The notes beneath the pieces were generated by a model. The model was not told the DNA's origin. It saw nothing but the letters and a program-made list of their open reading frames with translations, and did not search any database. This document shows, in pieces, positions 47,426 to 56,528 of a stretch of 64,000 bases of DNA (the first letter of the stretch is position 1; each line of letters begins with the position of its first letter). Position numbers and translations under genes: made by a program. The DNA is from Rosistilla ulvae (GTDB lineage: Bacteria > Planctomycetota > Planctomycetia > Pirellulales > Pirellulaceae), in the NCBI RefSeq assembly GCF_007741475.1, contig NZ_CP036261.1, positions 4,403,798-4,467,797 of the forward strand, read 5' to 3'.

Positions 47426-49060
47426 GTGGGATGTGGTTTGCTGTACGGATGGTGGTCGATTTCGGCAAGTCCCCCGAACCTCGCGTTTCTGGCATCGATA
47501 CCGGAGACAACTCGTAGCGGATTGACAACGATCGACTACGTCGTGATCGCGCTCTATGGTGTCGTGACGATGACAATCGGCTGGTACATGAGCCGAAAGA
47601 ACGAATCGGCCAAGGAGTACTTTGTCGGTTCAGGGCACATGAACCCGTTCCTTGTGGGTGTGTCGCTGTTTGTCACGCTACTGAGTACGATTTCCTATCT
47701 CTCGATGCCCGGTGAGGTCATCGGCAAGGGCCCCGTCTATTTGACCAGGGTCTTCGCATATCCGCTCGCATTCCTCTTCGTAGGTTACATCTTGCTGCCC
47801 GTTTACATGCGGCAGCGAACGACGAGCGCCTATGAATTGCTTGAGAATAAGTTGGGGCTCAGTGTCCGTCTTTTGGGCGCCTGCCTGTTTATCGTCTTAA
47901 GAATCGTCTGGATGTCGCTGCTGATTTATCTGTCGGCCAAAGCGATGACGGTCATGCTCGGGATAGGCGAAGAATGGATTCCCGGGTTGGTCGTTGCAAC
48001 AGGAGTTGCCACGATCATCTATACATCGATGGGGGGCTTTCGAGCGGTCATCATCACGGACTTCTTGCAAGCTTGCTTTTTGCTCGCTGGCATTCTGTGC
48101 GTATTGGCGCTTGTTACTCTACGAACAGGCATCGATTGGATACCAAACGAGGTGCAACCCCATTGGGACAGCCAGCCAATTATTAGCTTCGATCCTGCGA
48201 CACGTGTTACCGTGTTGGGGACTATCCTATCTACCTGGATGTTTTTGATCTGCACCTCTGGCGGAGATCAGACTGCAATCCAACGCTTCATGTCGACCAA
48301 GGATGCACGGAGCGCTCGAACCGCATCGCTTTTCCAGGCGATTTCAGCGATGGTTGTCAGCGTGCTTTTGGGGATCACCGGTTTCGCGATTTTGCATTAT
48401 TGCAACGTGTTCCAGGACCGCATTCCCTTTGATTTAAGCACAACCGAAGGAGCCGACTCCATCTTCCCCTGGTTTATCGCCAATGAGCTTCCAGCAGGAA
48501 TCGCTGGCTTGGTCGTTGCTGCGATGTTCGCTGCGGCGATGTCCAGCTTGGACTCGGGCATCAATTCGATTGCCGCGGTTACGATTTCCGACTTCTTTGG
48601 CCGCCTGGGCTTTCATCCCAAAAGCGAAAAATCCCACCTCCGACTTGCGCAAACGATTGCACTGACGGTTGGTGTTTCGGTGGTTCTTGGGAGTTCCCAG
48701 ATCGGCAATGTACCGGGCAACATAACTGCCGTAACTAACAAAACGGCAAACTTGCTGGCGCCAACGCTGTTCTGTCTCTTTATCTTCGCCCTGTTTATTC
48801 CATTTTCGAGAACGATCGGGGTCTGGGCGGGGGCCATTGCAGGCACCACGGTCGCAATACTCGCCGCCTTTTCGGGCCCCATCTTTGGCTACCTTGATGA
48901 TGGAAGAGACCCTATTAGCTTTCAATGGATCGCCCCCCTCTCCGTCGCCGTAAATCTGGGCATAGGGTCCGCTGTCTCACTCTTACCTATTCCACACAAA
49001 CAAAACTCTTCGACTGCACGCGACGCGTCTGTCTCCACGAGTTCCGCTGAAGGAAATTAG
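47426..49060 (+). CDS. Sodium:solute symporter (SSS family)
   Basis: 544-aa permease with about 13-14 hydrophobic helices. Family features include TMTIGWYMSRKNESAKEYFV near the first helix, YTSMGGFRAVIITDFLQACF in the middle and the SGGDQTAIQRFMSTKDARSA loop. The SSS family uses sodium to import sugars, sialic acids, proline and others. GTG 47426 has GAGGA about 9 bp upstream; the family core begins near TIDYVVIALYG, so the real start may be some codons later. The gene lies 49 bp after the sialidase-like gene and 11 bp before the isomerase-like gene, so it should carry the locus's substrate. Confidence 0.92.
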   Translation: MGCGLLYGWWSISASPPNLAFLASIPETTRSGLTTIDYVVIALYGVVTMTIGWYMSRKNESAKEYFVGSGHMNPFLVGVSLFVTLLSTISYLSMPGEVIGKGPVYLTRVFAYPLAFLFVGYILLPVYMRQRTTSAYELLENKLGLSVRLLGACLFIVLRIVWMSLLIYLSAKAMTVMLGIGEEWIPGLVVATGVATIIYTSMGGFRAVIITDFLQACFLLAGILCVLALVTLRTGIDWIPNEVQPHWDSQPIISFDPATRVTVLGTILSTWMFLICTSGGDQTAIQRFMSTKDARSARTASLFQAISAMVVSVLLGITGFAILHYCNVFQDRIPFDLSTTEGADSIFPWFIANELPAGIAGLVVAAMFAAAMSSLDSGINSIAAVTISDFFGRLGFHPKSEKSHLRLAQTIALTVGVSVVLGSSQIGNVPGNITAVTNKTANLLAPTLFCLFIFALFIPFSRTIGVWAGAIAGTTVAILAAFSGPIFGYLDDGRDPISFQWIAPLSVAVNLGIGSAVSLLPIPHKQNSSTARDASVSTSSAEGN

Positions 49061-49071
49061 AAGGAAAACGA

Positions 49072-49926
49072 ATGTTATCAGGTATAAGCTATTGGTCGCT
49101 TCCAGGTGGATTAGAGGGTACGTGCTCGTTGACCACCGCCTTGCAATTGGCAAAAGAGCAACAGTTCGACGCGTTGGAACTGGCGATCGCTCCTGAAGGA
49201 GCGATCCATGTTCAATTGACCGAAGGCGAGTGCGAATCGATGCGGGAGCAGTGCGATGCTTCCGGAATCAGGGTGAACACACTGGCTAGCGGCATGAGCT
49301 GGGCATTCAATCCGGTCAGCAACGACGAATCGGTTCGATCCGAATCGATTCGTTTGCACAGTGAAGCCATTCGGCGAGCTGCATGGCTGGGGTGCGAAGC
49401 GTTACTGTACGTGCCTGGGGTCGTCACCAGTCCGATATCGCCCGCGGAACGAGTGCGCTATGACCATGCAATGGATCGCGCGAAGTATGCCGTGGAAAGT
49501 CTCTTGAAGATTGCCGAAGAGTGTCGGGTGTCACTGTGCATCGAAAATGTGTGGAATGGTTTTCTCTATTCCCCTTTAGAACTCCGTGATTTTATCGACG
49601 GCGTTAGCAGCGACTGGCTGGGCGTTTACTTCGACGCGGGGAATCTCTTGGGTTATCAGCAGCATCCGCCAGACTGGATTCAATTGCTCGGTTCTCGAAT
49701 CAAACGTGTACACGTCAAGGGATATCGAGACGTCTTCGGCTTCGCTGGAAACTACGAGTTTTGTGAACTCGATGAAGGTGACGTCCCCTTGGAAGAGACC
49801 ATCGAAGCGCTGCGAGAAATCGGATACGACGGAACGGTGGTCGCGGAAATGCTCCCGTTTCAAGAAGGGCGGCTAGAGCGGACGGCGACAACGCTTAACG
49901 CCCTGCTGAAAGCAGTTGTGACATAA
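49072..49926 (+). CDS. Sugar phosphate isomerase/epimerase (xylose-isomerase-like TIM barrel)
   Basis: 284-aa protein of the AP endonuclease 2/xylose isomerase-like TIM-barrel family. Metal-binding positions fit CIENVWNGFLYSP (Glu), LGVYFDAGNLLGY (Asp), RVHVKGYRD (His), and the late VVAEML (Glu). Members isomerise or epimerise sugars and sugar acids in the cytoplasm. GGAAAACG lies just before ATG 49072. Placed between the symporter (11 bp gap) and a Gfo/Idh/MocA oxidoreductase (55 bp gap), it probably converts the imported or oxidised sugar for further breakdown. The exact substrate is unknown. Confidence 0.88.
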   Translation: MLSGISYWSLPGGLEGTCSLTTALQLAKEQQFDALELAIAPEGAIHVQLTEGECESMREQCDASGIRVNTLASGMSWAFNPVSNDESVRSESIRLHSEAIRRAAWLGCEALLYVPGVVTSPISPAERVRYDHAMDRAKYAVESLLKIAEECRVSLCIENVWNGFLYSPLELRDFIDGVSSDWLGVYFDAGNLLGYQQHPPDWIQLLGSRIKRVHVKGYRDVFGFAGNYEFCELDEGDVPLEETIEALREIGYDGTVVAEMLPFQEGRLERTATTLNALLKAVVT

Positions 49927-49981
49927 CCGCCCCTTTCGCAGCGATAAACTTACATAGAATAAACCACTGGAGACGCAGGAA

Positions 49982-50992
49982 ATGATTAAGGTCGGTGTTG
50001 TCGGAATCGGAATGATGGGGGCCGTTCACCTGGAGGCGTATGGAAAATGCCCAGACGTCGAAGTTGTTGCCGTTGCCGACATGGATCCCGATAGACGCTC
50101 GGGAAAGTCGAGTGCCCAAGGCAATATCGAAGGGCAAAAGCAAGGTGGCTTTGATTTCAGTACGGTGCGACAGTATGCAGATGCATCGGAGCTAATCGCA
50201 GCCCCGGATGTTGATGTGGTGGACATTTGCCTTCCGACACCAGCGCACTTGAAATTTGGAAAACAGGCACTTCGTGCTGGCAAGCATGTGTTTATTGAAA
50301 AGCCTCTTTCTCGTACGTATTCCGAAGCGTTGGAATTGGCAGATGCCGCGGATGAAGCCGAGGGGCTTGCTTTCTGTGCGATGTGTATGCGTTTTTGGCC
50401 CGGGTGGGACTGGCTGAAAAACGTAGTCGAAGAAAAGACCTATGGAGCTGTCCTATCGGCCACTTTTCGCCGAATTACTCAGTTTCCGGGCGGCCCATTT
50501 TATAGTGACGGGAAAGCCTCGGGAGGAGCGCTCCTCGACTTGCACATTCACGACGTCGATTTCATCCGTTACCTCTTCGGTACCCCAAAATCAGTGTCGT
50601 CGCATGGATACTCGAAGCCAACAACACACTGCGACCATGTTCTCACGAACTATCACTACGACGACATTCCCATTGTCACCGCCGAAGGTGGCTGGTCCAT
50701 GGTGCCAGGCTTCGGATTCGAGATGGAGTACATTGTTAACTTTGACAATGCCACGGCCGTTTATCGCCTCAGCGATGCACCTTCTTTGACACTTGTCACC
50801 GAAGAGGGAGGGAAGACGACGATTCCCCTTGCCGAGGGGCTGGGATACGAAATCGAGCTAAAGCACTTCGTTGATTGCATCCAACGTGGCGTTCCATCGG
50901 ACCGGATCACCTTCAGGGACGCTGCGGAAGCAATTCGCATTGTTGAAGCCGAGCAAGAAAGCATGTCGAAGAAATCCGTGGTCTCGCTTTAA
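49982..50992 (+). CDS. Gfo/Idh/MocA-family oxidoreductase
   Basis: 336-aa NAD(P)-dependent sugar oxidoreductase. The N-terminal Rossmann domain starts VGVVGIGMMGAVHLEAY; VVDICLPTPAHLKFGKQALR and HVFIEKPLSRTYSEALEL hold the conserved EKP motif with the catalytic Lys; DLHIHDVDFIRYLFG carries the family's Asp-x-x-x-His-like segment (DLHIHD). The family oxidises or reduces sugars, inositols and glycosides; some members interconvert 2,7-anhydro-sialic acid. It ends the rightward arm. Two hairpins follow at 51135-51169 before a convergent gene. It likely acts on the sugar entering by the symporter. Confidence 0.92.
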   Translation: MIKVGVVGIGMMGAVHLEAYGKCPDVEVVAVADMDPDRRSGKSSAQGNIEGQKQGGFDFSTVRQYADASELIAAPDVDVVDICLPTPAHLKFGKQALRAGKHVFIEKPLSRTYSEALELADAADEAEGLAFCAMCMRFWPGWDWLKNVVEEKTYGAVLSATFRRITQFPGGPFYSDGKASGGALLDLHIHDVDFIRYLFGTPKSVSSHGYSKPTTHCDHVLTNYHYDDIPIVTAEGGWSMVPGFGFEMEYIVNFDNATAVYRLSDAPSLTLVTEEGGKTTIPLAEGLGYEIELKHFVDCIQRGVPSDRITFRDAAEAIRIVEAEQESMSKKSVVSL

Positions 50993-51134
50993 AACAGATG
51001 ACCGGCATGACTTGCCTCCGCAAATTCGCGCCTCCCCCAAATTGTTCAGCACGCTTCCAAACCCTGCCGAGGCTTTTTCCGATCGCCCTGAGCCTGCCGA
51101 CAACAGGCTTGGGAAAGGGGGAGGAGCGCTACGC

Positions 51135-51169
51135 CTGCATTGCCCAATGCAGACTCAGAAGTTCTGAGT
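51135..51169. terminator. Two adjacent hairpins between convergent genes
   Basis: CTGCATTG-CC-CAATGCAG (51135-51152) and immediately ACTCAGAA-G-TTCTGAGT (51153-51169) are perfect 8-bp inverted repeats. They lie between the rightward oxidoreductase (end 50992) and the leftward propeller gene (end 51225). Neither has a long T-run, so a bidirectional terminator is likely but not proved. Confidence 0.7.
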
Positions 51170-51224
51170 CTTGAGCATTGGATCTGGAGCGTGCTTCGGC
51201 GCCGCGCGGCAGGCCACGTATTTT

Positions 51225-52493
51225 TTAGCCGACGACTTTGCTGATATCGATCAGATGCAGTTGTCGGCCTTCACCCTCGGCAGGCGTATCGATACAGACC
51301 AGTTTGCCATCGCGCGACAGTCGCGGATGCGTGTCGACTCGCCACTCCCCTTTGTAGATCGGGGGCAGGTGGAAACCGCCCAGATCGATCCGTCGTCCCG
51401 TCGCGATTTCGAACAGATGGGGCGTCTGCAGACGCGCCTTCCCCTTGGGGTAGGTGTCGTTGAGGATCCACTTGTTGCCAGGCAGGTAGCTGAGGTGCCC
51501 GCCGCCATCCAGGACGCCGCGTCCAACTTCGCGGACGTCGCCTCCGCCATCGACATCTTCGAACAGGAAGTTCGCCCAATTGTCGTTCCCATCGAAGTGC
51601 CGCGACTGGGCGAGGATGTGCGTGTTGTCTCGCCAGATGAAGTGAGACGTATAACCGTTGCCACAGACGATCCGCAGATCGCTTCCGTCGACGTTGGCGG
51701 TGATCATGCGTGTCAACCGAGAGCCATTGGGGTAACGCCAGCGGTGCAACGCGATGAATCGGGAACCATCGGGACTAAACAGCAGATGGTTGAAGTAGTG
51801 TTTGATGCCAAATTCCGGTTTCGGAATCGCGCCGGTCCGCGCGATGCTGGCGAGCGTAATGATCGTTTTCGCTTCGCCGGTGACGAGGTCGACTTGTTGG
51901 ATGCCCGAATCGTCGGGAGCCAAAACTTCGGCGTTCGGATCGGCAAGGCCCGCGTATCCATATCCGGGACGGACATCGTTGATGCGGCGGAAGTCGGCGG
52001 TCACAGCGGTCTTGCCGTTGGGGCTGACACTGTAGACCGGATGGGGAATCGTGCGGGTTTTCTTCGTGTGAACATCCATAATCCGAGACACGAAGCGATC
52101 GCCGCTGCGATCGTTCCAGATGATCTCGGAGTCCGATCCAGGCAACCACTGCAGCATGCAGCCTTGCTGCCACGACCACGCTTTCGTTTCACCAAGTTCG
52201 ATCCAGCGATCGCCGTCGGCCAGATCGACCATCCCGATTTGGATCGTGTCGTCGGCGGTTGGCGAACGGTGTTCGAAGTCGACCTGCATTCCCAACACGT
52301 ACCGTCCGCTCGAATCGAACTGCAGTTTGTCGTAGTATCCGAACCAGTGATGTTTCGGCCCGCTGGTGATCTTGCGAACCGGAAACTCGCTCTCCGACGC
52401 TGCCGCGGCAAGAGGCAGCGCGCCTAAACCGAGCAGCGCAAGCGATGCTTGCTGAGCGAGAAATTGACGACGAGGGAGCGTTTGATCTGTCAT
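51225..52493 (-). CDS. Tat-exported beta-propeller protein (oligogalacturonate-lyase-like)
   Basis: 422-aa protein. The N-terminus LPRRQFLAQQASLALLGLGA is a twin-arginine signal. The rest is a TolB/WD40-like propeller with repeated DxxxG blades: GYYDKLQFDSSGRYVLGMQV, VYSVSPNGKTAVTADFRRI, NHLLFSPDGSRFIALHRWRY. HFIWRDNTHILAQSRHF and TDPH-like DTHPRLSRDGKLVCIDTP resemble oligogalacturonate lyases, which bind Mn with His residues at the propeller centre; I could not place all ligands, so activity is open. Export in folded form suggests a cofactor or metal loaded in the cytoplasm. It converges with the Gfo/Idh/MocA gene and is probably a separate unit. Confidence 0.78.
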   Translation of the reverse strand: MTDQTLPRRQFLAQQASLALLGLGALPLAAAASESEFPVRKITSGPKHHWFGYYDKLQFDSSGRYVLGMQVDFEHRSPTADDTIQIGMVDLADGDRWIELGETKAWSWQQGCMLQWLPGSDSEIIWNDRSGDRFVSRIMDVHTKKTRTIPHPVYSVSPNGKTAVTADFRRINDVRPGYGYAGLADPNAEVLAPDDSGIQQVDLVTGEAKTIITLASIARTGAIPKPEFGIKHYFNHLLFSPDGSRFIALHRWRYPNGSRLTRMITANVDGSDLRIVCGNGYTSHFIWRDNTHILAQSRHFDGNDNWANFLFEDVDGGGDVREVGRGVLDGGGHLSYLPGNKWILNDTYPKGKARLQTPHLFEIATGRRIDLGGFHLPPIYKGEWRVDTHPRLSRDGKLVCIDTPAEGEGRQLHLIDISKVVG

Positions 52494-52675
52494 GGGGATG
52501 GAAATATGTGGCGGGAGGGAGGCATGTCGGGAGGGGACGTCGAATCACCGATTGTAACCGGTCGACGGCGACGCGGAAACATTGGGAATCGAAACCTCCA
52601 GCGCACGCCGGAAACGCCGAAGCCACACATTCGAAATGGCAGCCCCTCACCGTGCTCCCCAACGCCTGATGAAAA

Positions 52676-52938
52676 CTCTCACAAAGGCACGATGGCACTG
52701 AGAAAGGAAATCGTGTCTGGCGCTACGTCACCACAACTCCGTGCCTTGGTGCCTCCGTGAGAGAAACCCGTTTCCTCGCCAGATAGATCGTCTCACGGAG
52801 GCACGAAGGCACAGAGAACAGAAATCATGGCTGTCGCTAGTTTGCCAAACCTCCGTGCCGTAGTGCCTCCGTGAGAGCCCCCGCTTCAGTCCCACGATGA
52901 ATCCTCTCACGAAGACACTGAGCAAAAACAGAAATGGA
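52676..52938. repeat. Tandem palindromic elements (CTCACGGAGGCAC family)
   Basis: Two tandem copies, 52676-52763 and 52791-52877, each start with CTCACxxAGGCACGA-GGCAC and end with the reverse form GTGCCTCCGTGAGAG, so each can fold into a long imperfect hairpin of about 85 bp. A third left half follows at about 52904-52938. They occupy most of the gap 52494-53242, which has no recognised gene. Leftward open frames through them give low-quality repeats of SRRHxGTE, a known source of false gene calls. Confidence 0.85.
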
Positions 52939-53242
52939 CATCCGGGATCACCCTTTGCTGCCAGCACCGTAAGGCGACCGAGGGACTGCGAGAGAATGCC
53001 AGCAGCGATGGGAAACGCCCGTCCCAAGCCAACACCAAACCGAGACCTTTCGCTCGATTGGTCTATCGCAATCGGTCCGTTAGATCGCGAATCCGATCAA
53101 TCAAAAGCGTGCACAACATGCGGCAGGTCGCCGGCCACCGTGCGTGGCAAGCGTCCCCGTGACTTTTTGAGGCGTCATCGAACCGACGGCTTGGTGTGGC
53201 GTCGGGCCTGTGAATTGAGCCGCACCGTTGTTCGCAACGCGT

Positions 53243-53674
53243 CTACGATGCGTCGTCCGTTTCCAGAATCAATTCAATCGGTTCGGTTTGCGCTTCGGCA
53301 ACCTCGACAGAAAGTCCACTGGTGTAGTAGTCGGCGTAGCGACGGGGAACCGTGTTGCCGTGAGCATGGACCGATTTTGCGAGGTCTTCGGTCAGCACGA
53401 TTTGAACGACGACGACTTCGTACGATCCCGGTGGAAGACCGATCTCGCCAGCTTGGTTCGCCGGCTGGAATTCGCCCTCGGGGGAGATTCGACTCGCGAA
53501 TCGTTCTTTGTCGCTTAGCCTGCGAAATTCGATACTCCCCGACCTAACAGGCTCGCCGGCGTCGAATCGCACGATGCCCGATGTGGGACCGATCGGGGGA
53601 CCACAGCCTATCGATGCGACCAGCAGGAGGCATCCGATGGCGAATGAGAGGATTGTCGAACTTGGTGTTCTCAC
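53243..53674 (-). CDS. Small lipoprotein paired with DUF1559 protein
   Basis: 143-aa lipoprotein. GTG 53674 overlaps the stop of the upstream DUF1559 gene (GTGA) and is followed directly by a signal peptide with lipobox, [16 protein letters not shown]. The mature domain ([40 protein letters not shown]) is the same transthyretin-like sandwich as the 44691-45134 protein. A longer frame exists upstream but its product is Arg-rich and runs inside the DUF1559 gene. The 4-bp overlap shows tight coexpression with DUF1559, the strongest link between the two families in this window. Confidence 0.82.
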   Translation of the reverse strand: MRTPSSTILSFAIGCLLLVASIGCGPPIGPTSGIVRFDAGEPVRSGSIEFRRLSDKERFASRISPEGEFQPANQAGEIGLPPGSYEVVVVQIVLTEDLAKSVHAHGNTVPRRYADYYTSGLSVEVAEAQTEPIELILETDDAS

Positions 53675-54690
53675 GGCATCAACTCGACAACGCGAGCATC
53701 GTGCCGGTTTGCCAACGATCCGAGGACTTTGGTGTCGGTTGTGGGGCTGTAGAATCGAACGCTCCCGTCGACCAAGGCAAAGTGGACGCCGCCGGGATGC
53801 CAGCTGCCAAATGAAAACATGTCGGCCAGGAGATCGTTGGGGCCGTTGGCCAGCCGCAGGCCCGGACCGGCCAGTCGACACGACGCCGGCAGATGGTCTC
53901 CATCGTAGGCGGGCGAATCAAACGGGAACTGTTCCAGCTGAGCCAGCGGGACAAACTTTTCGCCGAACAGGAACGTGCTCGACGTCCCGTCGGTGACCGA
54001 AGCCATGCGGATCCGATCCGATGGACTGACCGCTTCGCCGTCTTTGCAGTTGGGGCGAACGCTGATGATAACTCCCGTCCCATTGCCGCCGTAGTAGAAG
54101 TCGGTCGGTGCACCGGTGGAGCCGGGAGTGAGGTCGCCATGGTTTCCTGCATAGTCGCAAAGCGCGCCGGGTACATTGACAGCGACATCGTCGGTGCGTG
54201 GTGGAATCGGACACCCGCAGGGCAAGCGACCGCCGCCACCATCGACAGTCGTTCGCAAGTTCCGCGTCCCGATCGGTTGCGTGCCGGCGCGACGCGAAGG
54301 GCACAAGAAGATATCGGGAACCGCCGTGCGAACATTTTCGTCGTGCTTGTGCCACGGTTTGGAACAGTCCCATTGGCCGCCCAGCGAAACTTGTTCAATG
54401 AACGGCATCACGCGGGCCAGCCAAGTTGGCGTTTCCAATCCGCATTGATTCGAAGGATCGGCATCGGGACGCGATTCGTAACGTGCCGGCGGAAAGTAGC
54501 GAAAAACATCGTGGTGCATGTGCGTTGCAACGGCCAATTGCCGCACACGGTTCGCACAATCGGTACGTCGCGCCGCTTCTCGCGCAGCCTGCACCGCTGG
54601 CAACAACAAGGCGACCAAGATACCGATGATCGATATCACGACCAGCAGCTCGATGAGGGTAAAGCCGAGGCGCGTATGAGGCGTTTTCAT
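53671..54690 (-). CDS. DUF1559 prepilin-like protein
   Basis: 339-aa DUF1559 protein. The N-terminus [20 protein letters not shown] is the pseudopilin signal, and [20 protein letters not shown] is the conserved post-helix block. The C-terminus has [20 protein letters not shown], the family hallmark. It is transcribed leftward and overlaps the small lipoprotein gene by 4 bp. Upstream (54691-54962) there is only a dispersed palindromic repeat. It has a Cys-Gly-rich internal loop ([14 protein letters not shown]) not seen in the other two copies. Confidence 0.93.
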   Translation of the reverse strand: MKTPHTRLGFTLIELLVVISIIGILVALLLPAVQAAREAARRTDCANRVRQLAVATHMHHDVFRYFPPARYESRPDADPSNQCGLETPTWLARVMPFIEQVSLGGQWDCSKPWHKHDENVRTAVPDIFLCPSRRAGTQPIGTRNLRTTVDGGGGRLPCGCPIPPRTDDVAVNVPGALCDYAGNHGDLTPGSTGAPTDFYYGGNGTGVIISVRPNCKDGEAVSPSDRIRMASVTDGTSSTFLFGEKFVPLAQLEQFPFDSPAYDGDHLPASCRLAGPGLRLANGPNDLLADMFSFGSWHPGGVHFALVDGSVRFYSPTTDTKVLGSLANRHDARVVELMP

Positions 54691-54820
54691 AGATTTGGTC
54701 CAGAGCTTCGTTCACAGAAGGATTCCGGTCCGACCGCAGAACAATATAGTTCATCGATCGCGGCGGTGGGCAAAACCGGCAGATATCGGCGTCTTAAACA
54801 CCAAGTAAGGAGTTCTCCTC

Positions 54821-54886
54821 GTTTAACCGCGTGGGCATCGCCCCGCGTGTATAAAGCCCGCGCGGCCCGATGGGCACGCGGTTGAA
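54821..54886. repeat. Long palindrome of the GCGGGGCGATG repeat family
   Basis: Left arm 54821-54847 is identical, in reverse complement, to 4188-4214. The right arm (54858-54886) is its approximate inverse, so the element can form a stem of about 25 bp. It belongs to the same family as the 63-bp array at 31123-31563. It lies upstream of the DUF1559 gene and after the permease gene. Confidence 0.8.
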
Positions 54887-54962
54887 CGAAGCAAAGCGAA
54901 AACGATCTGTTTAATCCGACGAAATCATCCGAAACACTAAACCTTTTCTCGCCTCGCAAAAC

Positions 54963-56528
54963 CTACGATGGATCGCGAAAGCTTTGCACCCAACGCGAAT
55001 TGGTTGCAAAAATTCCCCGCACCACCGCCTTCACCTCTTCCGGCTCGTAGGGATCGTGCTCGAGTTCGTGTTCCAGCAGTTCTAACTTCTTGCGAATCAG
55101 GTATCCCTGCATGCTTTGGTAGCGGCGCAATTCACCGCGACGCAGGAAGGTTCCCACCTCTAGCCGCCGGCTCCATTCTTCCCAAACCGGCAACCAGAAC
55201 AATGCGTGCTCCTTATCGCCGCTGTTGGCTGCCGATAAACACTCGCTGCGAGCCAACGCGATTTCCTCCAAGCATTCTTCCGGCGACGGATAATAGGCGT
55301 AACAGGCGACGACGCTCAGAGCGACCAAACCGGCAAGCATCGTCGCTCCGATGACGCTTCGTGGCACCAGGATGTCGAATCCTCGAGGCGGAGCCGCTTC
55401 CGTTGGTTCGGGCGCGGTCGTCACCAAACGTGCCTCATCGATCCCCAATCTTCGCAATATCAATCCGACCAGCGCCAGCAGGGCGACAAAGCCCACCGCG
55501 ATGCTGCCTGCAATGTCCAGATGTTTGTCGATCGCTTCGTTCGCCTTCTGCCAAACGTTGCCCTCATTGGGAGGAATGGGATTGGCGTAGATGTCGAACG
55601 CGTGGGTATGCCCGGCCGGTTCGACTCCCGGCGGCACGAGCGGTTTGTTGATGCCGTAGGAAATACCGAGGACTATCAATAACAAGCCGGTCATCCACGT
55701 GGCGGCCGCCTTCCAACCGAAATGTCTGCCAAACCAATACGGCGTGGCGAGATTCATCCCCGTGCCGAGTATCAGCAACGTAAAGGCGGCGCCGGGGGAG
55801 TTGGCGTGTTGGAACATCATCCCCAACTGGCTCATCGCCAACATCGGTGTCGCGTAAACGGGAACGGCGACAAACAACATCGTCAACGGTGCCAAGGGAT
55901 CATCGCGTTCGACACTGTGTTGCATCGCACCGTAGGGCAACACCACGGCCAACAGGCCAAGTCCTAAGAGTGCCAACAGCGTCAGTGCCATCGGTATTCC
56001 GGTGGCATCGCGCGACATCTGAACGACCATCGCTGCCAGACGGCGCGGGCCAATCAAATTCGGCTCCGCGGTTTCAGACGTCGGTTCAGTCTCCGCTTGT
56101 TTGCGTCGATCCAAGGCATCCCACAACAACCCCAACGCGGTCACGATGACCAAAGATCCGACGGCAAACAGAATGATCACCAGCGGACGACTGAGCGTCA
56201 GGCCATACAACAAAGACAGCGGGTTGAACAGCGGAGCGGACAAAGCGAACGCCGACAACGCTCCCGGTTTGACTCCCGATCGACGCATCTGAATCAGGAT
56301 CGGCAGCACGCCGATCGAACAGACCGGCAGTAACATGCCGATCAACCACGATTGTGGGAGCGAGCGCAGCGAATCGCCGCCAAACAGCCGCCGCGTGCCA
56401 TCGCGGCCCAGGTAGTAGCGTAGGATTCCCGCGATCAACAACCCGACCAATAAAGTCGGTGCAACGGCGATGAAGCCTTGCGCGATACGAACCAATCCGC
56501 CGACAAACATTGCTGAGGGAGAATTCAT
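54963..56528 (-). CDS. ArsP/DUF318-type permease
   Basis: 521-aa integral membrane protein. ATG 56528 follows GGAG by 7 bp and overlaps the upstream lipoprotein stop (ATGA). About 10 hydrophobic segments are seen; LLPVCSIGVLPILIQMRRSG and GALSAFALSAPLFNPLSLLY match the conserved loops of the ArsP_1 permease family, which includes organoarsenical exporters. Only one Cys is in the PVCSIG loop, so arsenic handling is not assured. The C-terminal 120 residues are soluble, charged and helical (LIRKKLELLEHELEHDPYEP). It is the last gene of the DUF58-transglutaminase-MoxR-lipoprotein operon. Whether it works with those genes is unknown. Confidence 0.82.
   Translation of the reverse strand: MNSPSAMFVGGLVRIAQGFIAVAPTLLVGLLIAGILRYYLGRDGTRRLFGGDSLRSLPQSWLIGMLLPVCSIGVLPILIQMRRSGVKPGALSAFALSAPLFNPLSLLYGLTLSRPLVIILFAVGSLVIVTALGLLWDALDRRKQAETEPTSETAEPNLIGPRRLAAMVVQMSRDATGIPMALTLLALLGLGLLAVVLPYGAMQHSVERDDPLAPLTMLFVAVPVYATPMLAMSQLGMMFQHANSPGAAFTLLILGTGMNLATPYWFGRHFGWKAAATWMTGLLLIVLGISYGINKPLVPPGVEPAGHTHAFDIYANPIPPNEGNVWQKANEAIDKHLDIAGSIAVGFVALLALVGLILRRLGIDEARLVTTAPEPTEAAPPRGFDILVPRSVIGATMLAGLVALSVVACYAYYPSPEECLEEIALARSECLSAANSGDKEHALFWLPVWEEWSRRLEVGTFLRRGELRRYQSMQGYLIRKKLELLEHELEHDPYEPEEVKAVVRGIFATNSRWVQSFRDPS

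Noticed and set aside
51171-52427. 418-codon rightward frame opposite the propeller gene
   Set aside because: It is the antisense shadow of the 51225-52493 gene, which has a Tat signal and propeller motifs.
52728-53027. 99-codon leftward frame with SRRHxGTE repeats
   Set aside because: It is produced by the palindromic elements at 52676-52938, a common false call.
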